NCBI GenBank assembly: GCA_041569895.1
Contig: JBFFXF010000075.1
Coordinates: forward strand, 1-29,163
DNA: 29,163 nucleotides
Source of the DNA: JBFFXF01 sp041569895
GTDB taxonomy: Bacteria > Planctomycetota > UBA8108 > JACQVS01
Direction: 5' to 3'
Positions 1 through 7,786 of the stretch are shown here, one piece after another. The position numbers and the translations under genes were made by a program. Each line of letters starts with the position of its first letter. The stretch's first letter is position 1. The notes under the pieces are model-generated. The model was not told the origin of the DNA and searched no databases. It saw only the letters and a program-made list of their open reading frames with translations.

Positions 1-1
1 C

Positions 2-21
2 GGGGGGGGAGGGGGCGGGGG
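2..21 (+). other. G-run tract beyond the tRNA-Phe terminator
   Basis: The plus strand carries runs of eight, five and five G separated by single A or C bases. That is enough for a potential G-quadruplex. The plus strand is the template for the minus-strand rpsT-tRNA transcript, and the tract lies about 11 nt past the terminator T-run. Function is unknown. It resembles in placement, but not in sequence, the hexamer arrays found after other genes in the window. Confidence 0.5.
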
Positions 22-31
22 CGGACGCACG

Positions 32-64
32 AAAAAAAGGGCTCACGACCGGAGTCGTAAGCCC
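32..64 (-). terminator. intrinsic terminator of rpsT-tRNA-Phe
   Basis: On the minus strand the arms AGCCC/GGGCT and GTCGT/ACGAC pair, interrupted by one A-C mismatch, around the loop TCCG. Seven T residues follow (complement of 32-38). This is a standard Rho-independent terminator placed 12 nt after the tRNA 3' end. No other terminator is seen between rpsT and this point, so it probably ends a shared transcript. Confidence 0.85.
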
Positions 65-76
65 TGGCTTCTAAGG

Positions 77-149
77 TGGGCAGAACTGGAGTCGAACCAG
101 CGACACCGGGATTTTCAGTCCCGTGCTCTACCAACTGAGCTATCTGCCC
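77..149 (-). tRNA. tRNA-Phe (anticodon GAA)
   Basis: The minus strand folds as a complete cloverleaf of 73 nt. The acceptor stem is GGGCAGA/TCTGCCC with discriminator A, and T8 is present. The D arm is GCTC/GAGC with loop AGTTGGTA. The anticodon stem CGGGA/TCCCG encloses CTGAAAA, giving anticodon GAA. The T arm has the TTCGACT loop. The 3' CCA is not encoded (the bases after the discriminator are CCT), so it must be added after transcription. The 5' end lies 19 nt after the rpsT stop codon and no promoter or terminator is visible in between, so co-transcription with rpsT is likely. Confidence 0.95.
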
Positions 150-168
150 ACGTCGAGTCGGGGACCGA

Positions 169-453
169 TTACGTGGACTTCGCGGCGGGTTTCGACGCGC
201 TCTCGAGAACGCGGGCGAGACGCGACTTCATCCGCGCCGCCTTGTTGCGGTGGATGATGTTCTTCTTGCTCGCCTTGTCGATCTTCGAGACGACGATGTC
301 GAGAAGCTCGCGGGCCCGGTCGAGCTGACCGGACGTCACCGCCTCGACGAACTTCTTCGATCGCGTCGCTATCTCGCGCTTGCGGCCGCGGTTGATGACG
401 AACCGCTGCTTGCTCTGCCGGAGCCGCTTCTTCGCTGTCAGCGTGTGGGGCAT
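169..453 (-). CDS. rpsT: 30S ribosomal protein S20
   Basis: The 94-residue lysine/arginine-rich protein matches S20 in length and in its hallmarks. The N-terminus MPHTLTAKKRLRQSKQR corresponds to the family's SAKKRIR start, and the C-terminal half has the conserved IIHRNKAARMKSRLAR stretch. S20 is a primary 16S rRNA-binding protein of the small subunit. The start is the ATG at 453. No strong Shine-Dalgarno precedes it, which is also the case in other bacteria where S20 represses its own translation. The leader holds a 15-bp direct repeat (457-471 and 478-492). The gene is divergent from rarA and lies just upstream of tRNA-Phe. The tail SASKPAAKST is a typical variable extension. Confidence 0.95.
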   Translation of the reverse strand: MPHTLTAKKRLRQSKQRFVINRGRKREIATRSKKFVEAVTSGQLDRARELLDIVVSKIDKASKKNIIHRNKAARMKSRLARVLESASKPAAKST

Positions 454-573
454 GGTCGCGTTGTCGTTCCGCGTTTCCGCGTTGTCGTTCCGATCCGGAT
501 GGTGGTCCGGCGTCGAAGGTTCGGGGCTGTCGAACCACTGATTGTACCCCTGACGAGCGTCGGGGGAAGCGGG

Positions 574-602
574 AAAATAACCAACCTGGGTGCGGGTGAC
601 AA
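574..602 (-). promoter_or_regulatory. candidate sigma70 promoter for rpsT
   Basis: Reading the minus strand, TTGTCA (597-602) is followed after 17 nt by TATTTT (574-579). This matches the consensus hexamers at five and four positions. Transcription would begin near 567, giving a leader of about 115 nt before rpsT. A second possible -10, TACAAT at 541-546, lacks a convincing -35. This is prediction by eye only. Confidence 0.4.
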
Positions 603-661
603 GCTTTTTCCGGGGGTCACAACTCTTTCAATCCCGCAGCCTTCCGCCTATCCTTCAGGAG

Positions 662-2944
662 ATGACCGCGAAGAGACGACCGCCGCGCCGCGCCGCCGGC
701 CTCGCCGACGCCGCCAGCGACGCCATGGATCGTGTCTTCCTGCCGTGGAAATCGAGCGCCCCGCTCGCCGCCCGCATGCGGCCGCGCACCCTCGATGAGT
801 ACGTCGGCCAGGAGCACATCCTCGGCCCCGGGAAGCTGCTGCGCCGCGCCATCGAGGCCGACCGCATCGGCTCGATCCTGCTCTGGGGTCCGCCCGGCAG
901 CGGCAAGACGACCCTGGCCCGCGTCATCGCCGGCGCCACGCGCTCCCGCTTCGAGACGCTCAACGCCGTCCTCGCCGGCGTCAAGGACATCCGCGAGGTC
1001 GTCGCCCGCGCGCGCGAGCGTCTCGACGAGGAGCCCGACCTCCTCGAGGGCCCACGTCGCACGACTCTCTTCGTCGACGAGGTGCATCGCTTCAACAAGG
1101 CCCAGCAGGACGCCCTCCTGCCGCACGTCGAGAACGGCACCGTCACCTTCATCGGTGCGACCACCGAGAACCCGTACTTCGAGGTCATCAAGCCGCTCGT
1201 CAGCCGCTCGCGCATCTTCGAGCTCCGCCCCCTCGACGGCGAGCGCCTGCGCGACATCGCACTGCATGCGCTCGCGGACGTCGAGCGCGGCTACGGCGCG
1301 CGCGACGTCGTCGTCGACAAGGACGCGCTCGATCACCTCACCGACATGGCCCAGGGCGACGCGCGCAATCTGCTCAACGCGCTCGAGCTCGCCGTCGAGA
1401 CCACGCCTCCCGGCGCGGACGGCGTCGTGCGCATCACGCAAGAGGTCGCGGAGGAGTCGATCCAGCGGCGCGCGCTCCTCTACGACAAGGACGGCGACGC
1501 CCACTACGACACCATCAGCGCGTTCATCAAGAGCCTCCGCGGCTCCGACCCGGACGCCGCGCTCTACTGGCTCGCCAAGATGGTGCGCGCCGGCGAGGAC
1601 CCGAGGTTCATCGCGCGGCGCCTGGTCATCTTCGCGAGCGAGGACGTCGGCCTCGCCGACTCGCGCGCCCTCTCGGTGGCGACGTCGGCCGCTGGCGCGG
1701 TGGAGTTCGTCGGGCTGCCCGAGTGCCAGTGGAACCTGGCGCACGCGACCATCTATCTGGCGACGGCGCCGAAGTCGAACAGCGCGATGGGCTACTTCGA
1801 GGCGTTGCGCTCCCTCGAGCAGCAGGGCGACGACGAGGTGCCGAACCCGCTGAAGGACGCCACCCGGGACCGCGAGGGGCTCGGCCACGGCAAGGGCTAC
1901 AAGTACCCGCACGCCTTTCGCGAGCACTGGGTGCCGCAGCAGTACCTCCCCGACAGCCTCCAGGGCGCGCGCTTCTACACGCCGGGCGAGCTGGGCGAGG
2001 AGGCGGCGATCCGCGAGCGCGTCGAGCGTCTGCGCGAGCTGCAACAGGGCGGTCTCGAGGAAGCGCGGCGCATCGACGAGGTCTCCTCGGGGCGCGAGCG
2101 CCGCCGGCGGGCGCAACTCGAGGAGCACGGCAAGCGGCGCGTCGAGCTGCGCGATCGGATCCTCGAACGCGCAGAGATCGGGCTCGATCACGCCGTCCTC
2201 GACATCGGCGGCCGACCCGGCCTGATGGCGTGGGGCGCCCTCGAGCTCGCGCCGCTCGGCCGGGCGCACGCGCTGGCGAGCGATGCCGCGACGGCGGCCC
2301 GCATCCGGCAGGCCGCCTCCGCCGCGTCGGTCGATCGCATCCTCGAGGTCTCGATCGGCGAGCTCGACGCCATCCCGGGCGACGAGTCGTCCTTCGACCG
2401 CATCCTCGGCGCCGGTGCGCTCCACGATCGCGATCGGCGCGAGGAGATCCCCCGCGAGCTGCTGCGCGTGCTGCGGGACGGGGGGCGAGTCGTGCTCCAG
2501 GAGCCGCTCCTCGGCGAGACCCGCCCGCTTTCAGCCGACGTCGACCTCCGCGCCCTGGGCGAGGCCACCGCCACGCGCATCCGCGAGGCCGAGGAGGCCA
2601 TCTATCGCGACGCCGGCGACCCGCGCATGCGACTGACGGCGGAGGAGCTCGCCGCGGATTTCGAGCGCGCCGGGTTCGTCGACGTCGTCGTGGAGCGCAC
2701 GCTCGACACCGTGCGGCGCGCCATCACGGCGGACGACGTGGTGCGATGGTTCTCCGCGCGATGGTTCTCCGCGGTCGCTCCGGATGGTCGCGAGGGCTTC
2801 GAGGCGCGGCTGCTGCGCCGGCTGTCGCCCGACGAGGTCGCCGCGTTCAAGCGGGCGCTCGAGGACCAGCTCGTCGGGCGCACCGTCGGCAGGCCGCTGG
2901 CCGGTCTGATCCTGACGGCGGGCAAGGCAGCGAGGCAGGGATGA
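662..2944 (+). CDS. rarA: RarA/MgsA-type AAA+ ATPase with C-terminal methyltransferase-like extension
   Basis: RarA is a clamp-loader-like ATPase acting at stalled replication forks. With the start at 662 the protein has 760 residues. Walker A is GPPGSGKT (76-83), Walker B is DEVH (139-142), and the sensor region contains GATTENPYFE. The family's C-terminal region follows, ending near the YKYPHAF and RFYTPGELG segments (about residue 450). Usual RarA proteins stop near there (about 430-450 residues). Here a charged linker leads to about 260 extra residues with a Rossmann-methyltransferase look: VLDIGGRPG near residue 511 (a degenerate SAM motif I) and later ELLRVLRDGGRVVLQEP. I recall a similar RarA/unknown-domain fusion in cyanobacteria. 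The start is uncertain: the ATG at 662 has AGGAG directly abutting it, and the ATG at 725 (MDRVFLPW) fits family starts better. Residues RWFSA are tandemly duplicated near the C-terminus. Confidence 0.88.
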   Translation: MTAKRRPPRRAAGLADAASDAMDRVFLPWKSSAPLAARMRPRTLDEYVGQEHILGPGKLLRRAIEADRIGSILLWGPPGSGKTTLARVIAGATRSRFETLNAVLAGVKDIREVVARARERLDEEPDLLEGPRRTTLFVDEVHRFNKAQQDALLPHVENGTVTFIGATTENPYFEVIKPLVSRSRIFELRPLDGERLRDIALHALADVERGYGARDVVVDKDALDHLTDMAQGDARNLLNALELAVETTPPGADGVVRITQEVAEESIQRRALLYDKDGDAHYDTISAFIKSLRGSDPDAALYWLAKMVRAGEDPRFIARRLVIFASEDVGLADSRALSVATSAAGAVEFVGLPECQWNLAHATIYLATAPKSNSAMGYFEALRSLEQQGDDEVPNPLKDATRDREGLGHGKGYKYPHAFREHWVPQQYLPDSLQGARFYTPGELGEEAAIRERVERLRELQQGGLEEARRIDEVSSGRERRRRAQLEEHGKRRVELRDRILERAEIGLDHAVLDIGGRPGLMAWGALELAPLGRAHALASDAATAARIRQAASAASVDRILEVSIGELDAIPGDESSFDRILGAGALHDRDRREEIPRELLRVLRDGGRVVLQEPLLGETRPLSADVDLRALGEATATRIREAEEAIYRDAGDPRMRLTAEELAADFERAGFVDVVVERTLDTVRRAITADDVVRWFSARWFSAVAPDGREGFEARLLRRLSPDEVAAFKRALEDQLVGRTVGRPLAGLILTAGKAARQG

Positions 2945-2977
2945 CGATAGAATGTCGGGGCCGGTGGCGCCCGCGCC

Positions 2978-2993
2978 GGGGCCATGCGGCCCC
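2978..2993 (+). terminator. GC hairpin after rarA, no T-tract
   Basis: GGGGCC and GGCCCC form a perfect six-base-pair stem with loop ATGC, 33 nt after the rarA stop. No T-run follows, so it could only be a weak or Rho-assisted terminator. The rest of the 155-nt gap holds a short direct repeat (CGGTCACGGGCC, twice, in 3016-3044) and the fadN ribosome-binding site. Confidence 0.3.
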
Positions 2994-3099
2994 TGACGGG
3001 CTGCGCTGACAGCCGCGGTCACGGGCCCCGGTCACGGGCCGCGGTATCGGGACTGCAGCCGGCGACAGACGAAACGGGGATCCAGGGAAGGAGAGCTTC

Positions 3100-5478
3100 A
3101 TGAGACCGATCCGCAAGGCGGCCGTCATCGGCGCGGGGACGATGGGGAGCGGCATCGCGGCGCACTTCGCCAACGCCGGCGTGCCGTGCGTCCTGCTCGA
3201 CATCGTGCCGCCGGGCCTCGAGGGCGCGGCGAAGAAGGACCCGGCCGCGCGCTCGCGCCTCGCCATCGACGCCGTCAAGAACGCCGCCAGCGGCCGCATG
3301 AAGGGGTTCTTCGACGAGTCGCTCGCCTCGATGGTCGAGCCCGGAAACATCGAGGACCACCTCGATCGGCTGGCCGACTGCGACTGGATCGTCGAGGCGG
3401 TCACCGAGCGCATCGACGTCAAGCGCGAGCTTTACCGGAAGATCGCCCCGCATCGCCGCGAGGACGCGATCGTCTCCTCCAACACGTCCGGCATCTCGCT
3501 CGAGATCCTCACCGCCGAGCTCGACGACGCCTTCAAGAAGCACTTCGTCGTCACGCACTTCTTCAACCCGCCGCGCTATCTCTATCTCCTCGAGGTGGTC
3601 GCGGGCGCGGGCACGCTCCCGGAAGTCGTCGATACCGTCGAGGACTTCGCCGACGTGCGGCTCGGCAAGGGCGTGGTGCGTTGCAAGGACACGCCGAACT
3701 TCATCGCCAACCGCATCGGCGTCTACGCCATGGCGGCGTGCGGTCACCTGACGCAAGATCTCGGCCTGCGGTTCGAGGAGGTCGACGCCATCACCGGCCG
3801 GCCGATGGGTCGCCCGAAATCGGCGTCGTACCGGCTCCAGGACATCGTCGGCATCGACGTCTCGGTCTTCGTCATGGAGAACGTCGCGAAGCTGCTGCCT
3901 CACGACGAGAGCGTCGGGCTCTTCGAGCCGCCTCCGGTCTTCTCGCGGCTCGTCGAGGAGGGACGCCTCGGTCGAAAGACAGGTGCCGGTTTCTACAAGA
4001 AGGAGGGCAAGGAGATCCTCGTCCTCGACCCGGAGACGTTCGAGTACCGTCCGCAGCAACCGGTGTCGTTCGCGTCGCTCGACGCCCTCAAGGGGATCGC
4101 CGATCCCGGCGAGCGCCTCAAGAAGCTGATCTCCGGCGATGACCGCGCAGCCGAGTTCGCCTGGAAACTGACCGCCGGCACGCTCTGCTACGCCGCGCGC
4201 CGCATTCCCGAGATCGCCGATGACATCGTCTCGATCGACCGCGCCATGCGGTGGGGCTTCGCGTGGGACCTCGGCCCCTTCGAGACCTGGGACGCCATCG
4301 GCGTCGCGGACTCCGTGAAGCGCATGGAGAAGGAGGGCATCGAGGTCCCGGAGTTCGTCACCGACATGCTGTCCCGCGGAAAGAAGAGCTTCTACGAGCG
4401 TCGCGACGGGCGGCGCATGTACTTCGACTTCGCGACCGGCAAGGAGAAGCAGGTGCCGGGACGCGACGGCGTCATGCTGCTGAGCGAGCGCCACGCCACG
4501 GCGTCACCGCTGATCGAGAACGACGCGGCGAGCGTCTGGGACATCGGCGAGGGCGTGCTCTGCGTCGAGTTCCACTCCAAGATGAACACCATCACGGGCG
4601 AGACGCTCGACACCATCGTCGCCGCCATCGACGAGGCGGAGCGCGGCGACTGGGCGGGCGTCGTCGTCGGCAACCAGGCGGAGCACTTCTGCGCCGGCGC
4701 CAACATCGCGCAGCTCGCGGAATCCGCCCGACAGGGGCGGTTCGACCAGATCGACGCGATGATCGCGACGTTCCATCGCACCATGTTGCGCATGCGCTAC
4801 TCGCTCAAGCCGGTGGTCGTCACCACCCAGGGGTACGCGCTCGGCGGCGGCTGCGAGATCCCGCTCGCGGCTCACCACGTGCAGGCGGCGGCCGAGACGT
4901 ACATGGGGCTCGTCGAGCTCGGCGTCGGGCTGATCCCCGCGGGCGGCGGCACGCGCGAGCTCGCCTGTCGCGCGCACGAGTCCGTGCCACCGCAGGTGCA
5001 GACCGGCATCTACCCCTTCGTGCGCCGCGCGTTCGGCAACATCGGCCAGGGGATCGTCTCGACCAGCGCGGAGGAGGCGAGGAGCCACGGTTTCCTGCGC
5101 GAGAGCGACCGGATCACCATGAACCGCGACCGCGCCCTCGCCGACGCGCGTCGCGCCGTGACCTTCATGGCGGAGCAGGGCTTCCGGCCGCCGCGGCGAC
5201 GCACAGCCGTGCGCGTCGTCGGCCGGCCCGGCATCGCCGAGCTCGAGGCGGAGCTCTTTCAGTGGGAGGCGGCCGGTTACATCAGCGCGTACGATCGGTT
5301 CCTCGGACAGAGGCTGGCGTACGTCATCTGCGGCGGCGACGTCGACGACGACGTCACCGTGACCGAGGAGTACCTGCTCGACCTCGAGCGGGAGGTCTTC
5401 AAGGATCTCTGCGGCCAGGAGAAGACGCTCGAGCGGATCGGCCACATGCTGAAGACCGGCAAGCCGCTGCGGAATTGA
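3100..5478 (+). CDS. fadN: 3-hydroxyacyl-CoA dehydrogenase / enoyl-CoA hydratase (FadN type)
   Basis: This bifunctional beta-oxidation enzyme hydrates enoyl-CoA and oxidises 3-hydroxyacyl-CoA with NAD. At 792 residues, the dehydrogenase comes first: GAGTMGSG NAD motif (11-18), SSNTS (126-130), and catalytic His153 in HFFNPP. The crotonase domain is C-terminal (about 480-690), with GGGCE (Glu586) and a second Glu606 twenty residues later, the same spacing as the two catalytic glutamates of E. coli FadB. The domain order is the reverse of FadB and matches Bacillus FadN (YusL, about 789 residues). The start has an AAGGAG site 6 nt upstream. Thiolase fadA follows after 30 nt, so the two form an operon for fatty-acid degradation in the cytoplasm. 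All key residues are present. Confidence 0.93.
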   Translation: MRPIRKAAVIGAGTMGSGIAAHFANAGVPCVLLDIVPPGLEGAAKKDPAARSRLAIDAVKNAASGRMKGFFDESLASMVEPGNIEDHLDRLADCDWIVEAVTERIDVKRELYRKIAPHRREDAIVSSNTSGISLEILTAELDDAFKKHFVVTHFFNPPRYLYLLEVVAGAGTLPEVVDTVEDFADVRLGKGVVRCKDTPNFIANRIGVYAMAACGHLTQDLGLRFEEVDAITGRPMGRPKSASYRLQDIVGIDVSVFVMENVAKLLPHDESVGLFEPPPVFSRLVEEGRLGRKTGAGFYKKEGKEILVLDPETFEYRPQQPVSFASLDALKGIADPGERLKKLISGDDRAAEFAWKLTAGTLCYAARRIPEIADDIVSIDRAMRWGFAWDLGPFETWDAIGVADSVKRMEKEGIEVPEFVTDMLSRGKKSFYERRDGRRMYFDFATGKEKQVPGRDGVMLLSERHATASPLIENDAASVWDIGEGVLCVEFHSKMNTITGETLDTIVAAIDEAERGDWAGVVVGNQAEHFCAGANIAQLAESARQGRFDQIDAMIATFHRTMLRMRYSLKPVVVTTQGYALGGGCEIPLAAHHVQAAAETYMGLVELGVGLIPAGGGTRELACRAHESVPPQVQTGIYPFVRRAFGNIGQGIVSTSAEEARSHGFLRESDRITMNRDRALADARRAVTFMAEQGFRPPRRRTAVRVVGRPGIAELEAELFQWEAAGYISAYDRFLGQRLAYVICGGDVDDDVTVTEEYLLDLEREVFKDLCGQEKTLERIGHMLKTGKPLRN

Positions 5479-5508
5479 TCCCGAATACGAAAGCCTGTGG
5501 AGGCAACC

Positions 5509-6684
5509 ATGCGTGAAGCAGTGATCGTTGGCGCCGTCCGGACGGCGATGGGAAAGGGCCGCAAGGGGACGCTCAAGAACGTCCGGCCCGATGACATGGC
5601 CGCGACCTGCATCCGGGAAGCCGTGGCCCGCGTGCCCGGGCTCGAGCCCGCGATGGTGGAGGACGTCATCGTCGGCTGCGCCATCCCCGAGGACGAGCAG
5701 GGGATGAACGTCGCGCGGATCGCGACGCTGAAGGCCGGGCTGCCGGTCGAGGTGCCCGGCATGACCATCAACCGGTTCTGCTCGAGCGGTCTGCAGTCGA
5801 TCGCCATCGCGGCCGATCGCATCCGCACCGGCGGCGCCGACATCATCGACGCCGGCGGCACCGAGACCATGAGCCGCGTGGCGATGTTCGCGCGGGCGCA
5901 CCCGAATCCGCAGTTCGCGCGCGAATGGCCCGAGGTGTACATCGGCATGGGACTGACCGCCGAGAACCTCGCGGAGCGCCACGGCATCTCGCGCGAGGAG
6001 TCCGACCAGTTCGCGCTCGAGAGCCACCAGAAGGCGATCGCGGCGATCGACGCCGGACGGTTCGAGAAGGAGATCGTGCCGCTGCGCGTCGAGTCGCGCC
6101 GGCCGGGCGACAACGGCGGCGTGGTCGCCACCGAGGTCGAGTTCGCGGTCGACGAGTGCCCGCGCCGTGACACGACCATCGAGGGCCTGGCGCGGCTGAA
6201 GCCGGTCTTCAAGCTCGGCGGCACGGTCACCGCCGGCAACGCCTCTCAGATGTCGGACGGCGCGGCGATGGTGGTCGTGATGTCCGACGAGAAGGCGCGG
6301 GAGCTCGGCGTCGAGCCGCTGGCGATCTTCCGCAGCTACGCCGTCGCGGGCGTCCCGCCGGAGATCATGGGCATCGGGCCGGTCAAGGCGATCCCCAAGG
6401 CCCTTGATTTGGCGAGTCTGACGCTGGACGATATCGACATCATCGAGCTCAACGAGGCGTTCGCCGTGCAGGCCCTCGCGGTCGCCCGCGAGGCGGAGCT
6501 GCCGATGGATCGGCTGAACGTCAACGGCGGTGCCGTGGCGCTCGGCCACCCGCTCGGGGCGACCGGCGCGCGACTGACCGTGACCGCTCTCGGCGAGCTC
6601 GAACGCCGCGACGCGAAGCGTGCGCTGATCACCATGTGTGTCGGCGGAGGCATGGGCGCGGCCGGTGTGATCGAGAGACCGTGA
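5509..6684 (+). CDS. fadA: acetyl-CoA C-acyltransferase (3-ketoacyl-CoA thiolase)
   Basis: Thiolase cleaves 3-ketoacyl-CoA with CoA to give acetyl-CoA and a shortened acyl-CoA, the last beta-oxidation step. The 391-residue length is typical. The acylated cysteine is Cys91 in NRFCSSG. His347 lies in GHPLGATG, and the second catalytic cysteine is Cys377 in CVGGGMG. The ATG at 5509 is chosen because GGAGG (5499-5503) sits 5 nt before it. An in-frame GTG at 5497 would only add four residues. The gene follows fadN by 30 nt and should be co-transcribed with it. The encoded pair resembles the fadN-fadA pair of Bacilli; no acyl-CoA dehydrogenase gene is in the window. Confidence 0.94.
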   Translation: MREAVIVGAVRTAMGKGRKGTLKNVRPDDMAATCIREAVARVPGLEPAMVEDVIVGCAIPEDEQGMNVARIATLKAGLPVEVPGMTINRFCSSGLQSIAIAADRIRTGGADIIDAGGTETMSRVAMFARAHPNPQFAREWPEVYIGMGLTAENLAERHGISREESDQFALESHQKAIAAIDAGRFEKEIVPLRVESRRPGDNGGVVATEVEFAVDECPRRDTTIEGLARLKPVFKLGGTVTAGNASQMSDGAAMVVVMSDEKARELGVEPLAIFRSYAVAGVPPEIMGIGPVKAIPKALDLASLTLDDIDIIELNEAFAVQALAVAREAELPMDRLNVNGGAVALGHPLGATGARLTVTALGELERRDAKRALITMCVGGGMGAAGVIERP

Positions 6685-6724
6685 CGGCGTGCCGGGCTTT
6701 TACAGCGAGAGAGAGGGTGAGTCG

Positions 6725-7786
6725 ATGGACCAGACGAAGCGAGACCGGAATCTCGGCGACGCGGTCGGTGCGAATGGAACGACCGGCGGGCAGACGTTGA
6801 CGCGGCGGCAGTTCGTCAAGGGCGGCCTGCTCGCGACCGTGGCGGCGGCCACGGCGCCCGCGGTGCTCGTCCGCGGCGAGGAGGCGGTGGGGGACCTCGG
6901 TCCGATCCCGAAGGTCGTGCTCGGCAAGACCGGCGAGAAGGTCTCGATCCTCGGGCTCGGCACGGCCTGTCTCGGCCACAAGAACAACAACAACCCCGAG
7001 GTCGAGGAGCTCGTCGGCGTCTTCTCCGAGGCCATCGATCGAGGCGTCACCTACATCGACACGGCGCGGATCTACGGCCGCGCCGAGGAGGCGCTCGGCG
7101 AGGTGCTGCGGACGCGTCGCGACAAGGTCTTCCTCGTCAGCAAGGTCTGGGCCAACACGGCGGACGAGGCGCGCCGCTCGCTCGAGGATACGCTGAAGCA
7201 GCTCGGCATCGACTCGGTCGATCTCCTGCACCTCCACTCGGCGGGGGACAAGGACATCGATCGCGTGCTCGGCGCCGGCGGTTCCTGGGAGCAGCTGCTG
7301 AAGTTCAAGAAGGAGGGCAAGACGCGCTTCATCGGGCTCACCGGCCACAGCCGGCCCGCCAACTTCGTGCGCGTCATCGAGGAGAGCGGCACCGTCGACG
7401 CGATGATGATCGCCATGAACTTCGTCGACTACCACGTCTACGGTTTCGAGGAGAAGGTGCTGCCGGTGGCGCGCAAGCAGAACGTCGGCGTCATGGCGAT
7501 GAAGGTCTTCGGCGGCATCAAGGGGAGCTTCCGGAACTACAGGCTGAAGGTGCCGAACCCCTCGCAGATGGAGTCGACCTACCACGCCGACGCCGTCCGG
7601 TACGCGAAGAGCCTCGAGGGCGTCACGGGCATGGTCATTGGCGTGCACACCGCCAAGCAGCTGCGCGCGAACATCCGGCTCGTGCGCGACACGAAGAAAC
7701 TGACGGACGTCGAGCTCGCCGGACTCCGAAAAAAGGGCGAACGTCTCGCGAGCGAGTGGGGACCGCGGTTCGGACCGGTGGCGTGA
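6725..7786 (+). CDS. Tat-signal aldo/keto reductase
   Basis: This 353-residue member of the aldo/keto reductase superfamily is a TIM-barrel NAD(P)H oxidoreductase. The catalytic tetrad is visible: Asp112 and Tyr117 in YIDTARIYG, Lys140 in VFLVSK and His171 in DLLHLHS. The N-terminus carries a twin-arginine signal: LTRRQFVKGG (Arg27-Arg28) followed by a hydrophobic alanine-rich stretch. The folded enzyme is therefore probably exported through the Tat system to the periplasm, with its cofactor bound. The ATG at 6725 follows a GAGAGAGAGGGTGA purine tract; an upstream GTG at 6689 is in frame but less likely. It lies 40 nt after fadA and its stop overlaps the next start. The substrate cannot be read from the sequence. 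Confidence 0.88.
   Translation: MDQTKRDRNLGDAVGANGTTGGQTLTRRQFVKGGLLATVAAATAPAVLVRGEEAVGDLGPIPKVVLGKTGEKVSILGLGTACLGHKNNNNPEVEELVGVFSEAIDRGVTYIDTARIYGRAEEALGEVLRTRRDKVFLVSKVWANTADEARRSLEDTLKQLGIDSVDLLHLHSAGDKDIDRVLGAGGSWEQLLKFKKEGKTRFIGLTGHSRPANFVRVIEESGTVDAMMIAMNFVDYHVYGFEEKVLPVARKQNVGVMAMKVFGGIKGSFRNYRLKVPNPSQMESTYHADAVRYAKSLEGVTGMVIGVHTAKQLRANIRLVRDTKKLTDVELAGLRKKGERLASEWGPRFGPVA

Noticed and set aside
590..661. Upstream extension of RarA from 590
   Set aside because: The 24 extra residues have no family counterpart and lie in the divergent promoter region.
617..2425. 602-codon minus-strand frame opposite rarA
   Set aside because: Antisense shadow with low-complexity composition; RarA motifs on the plus strand are decisive.
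4504..6549. 681-codon minus-strand frame opposite fadN/fadA
   Set aside because: It spans two recognised genes with intact active sites and shows no motif of its own.
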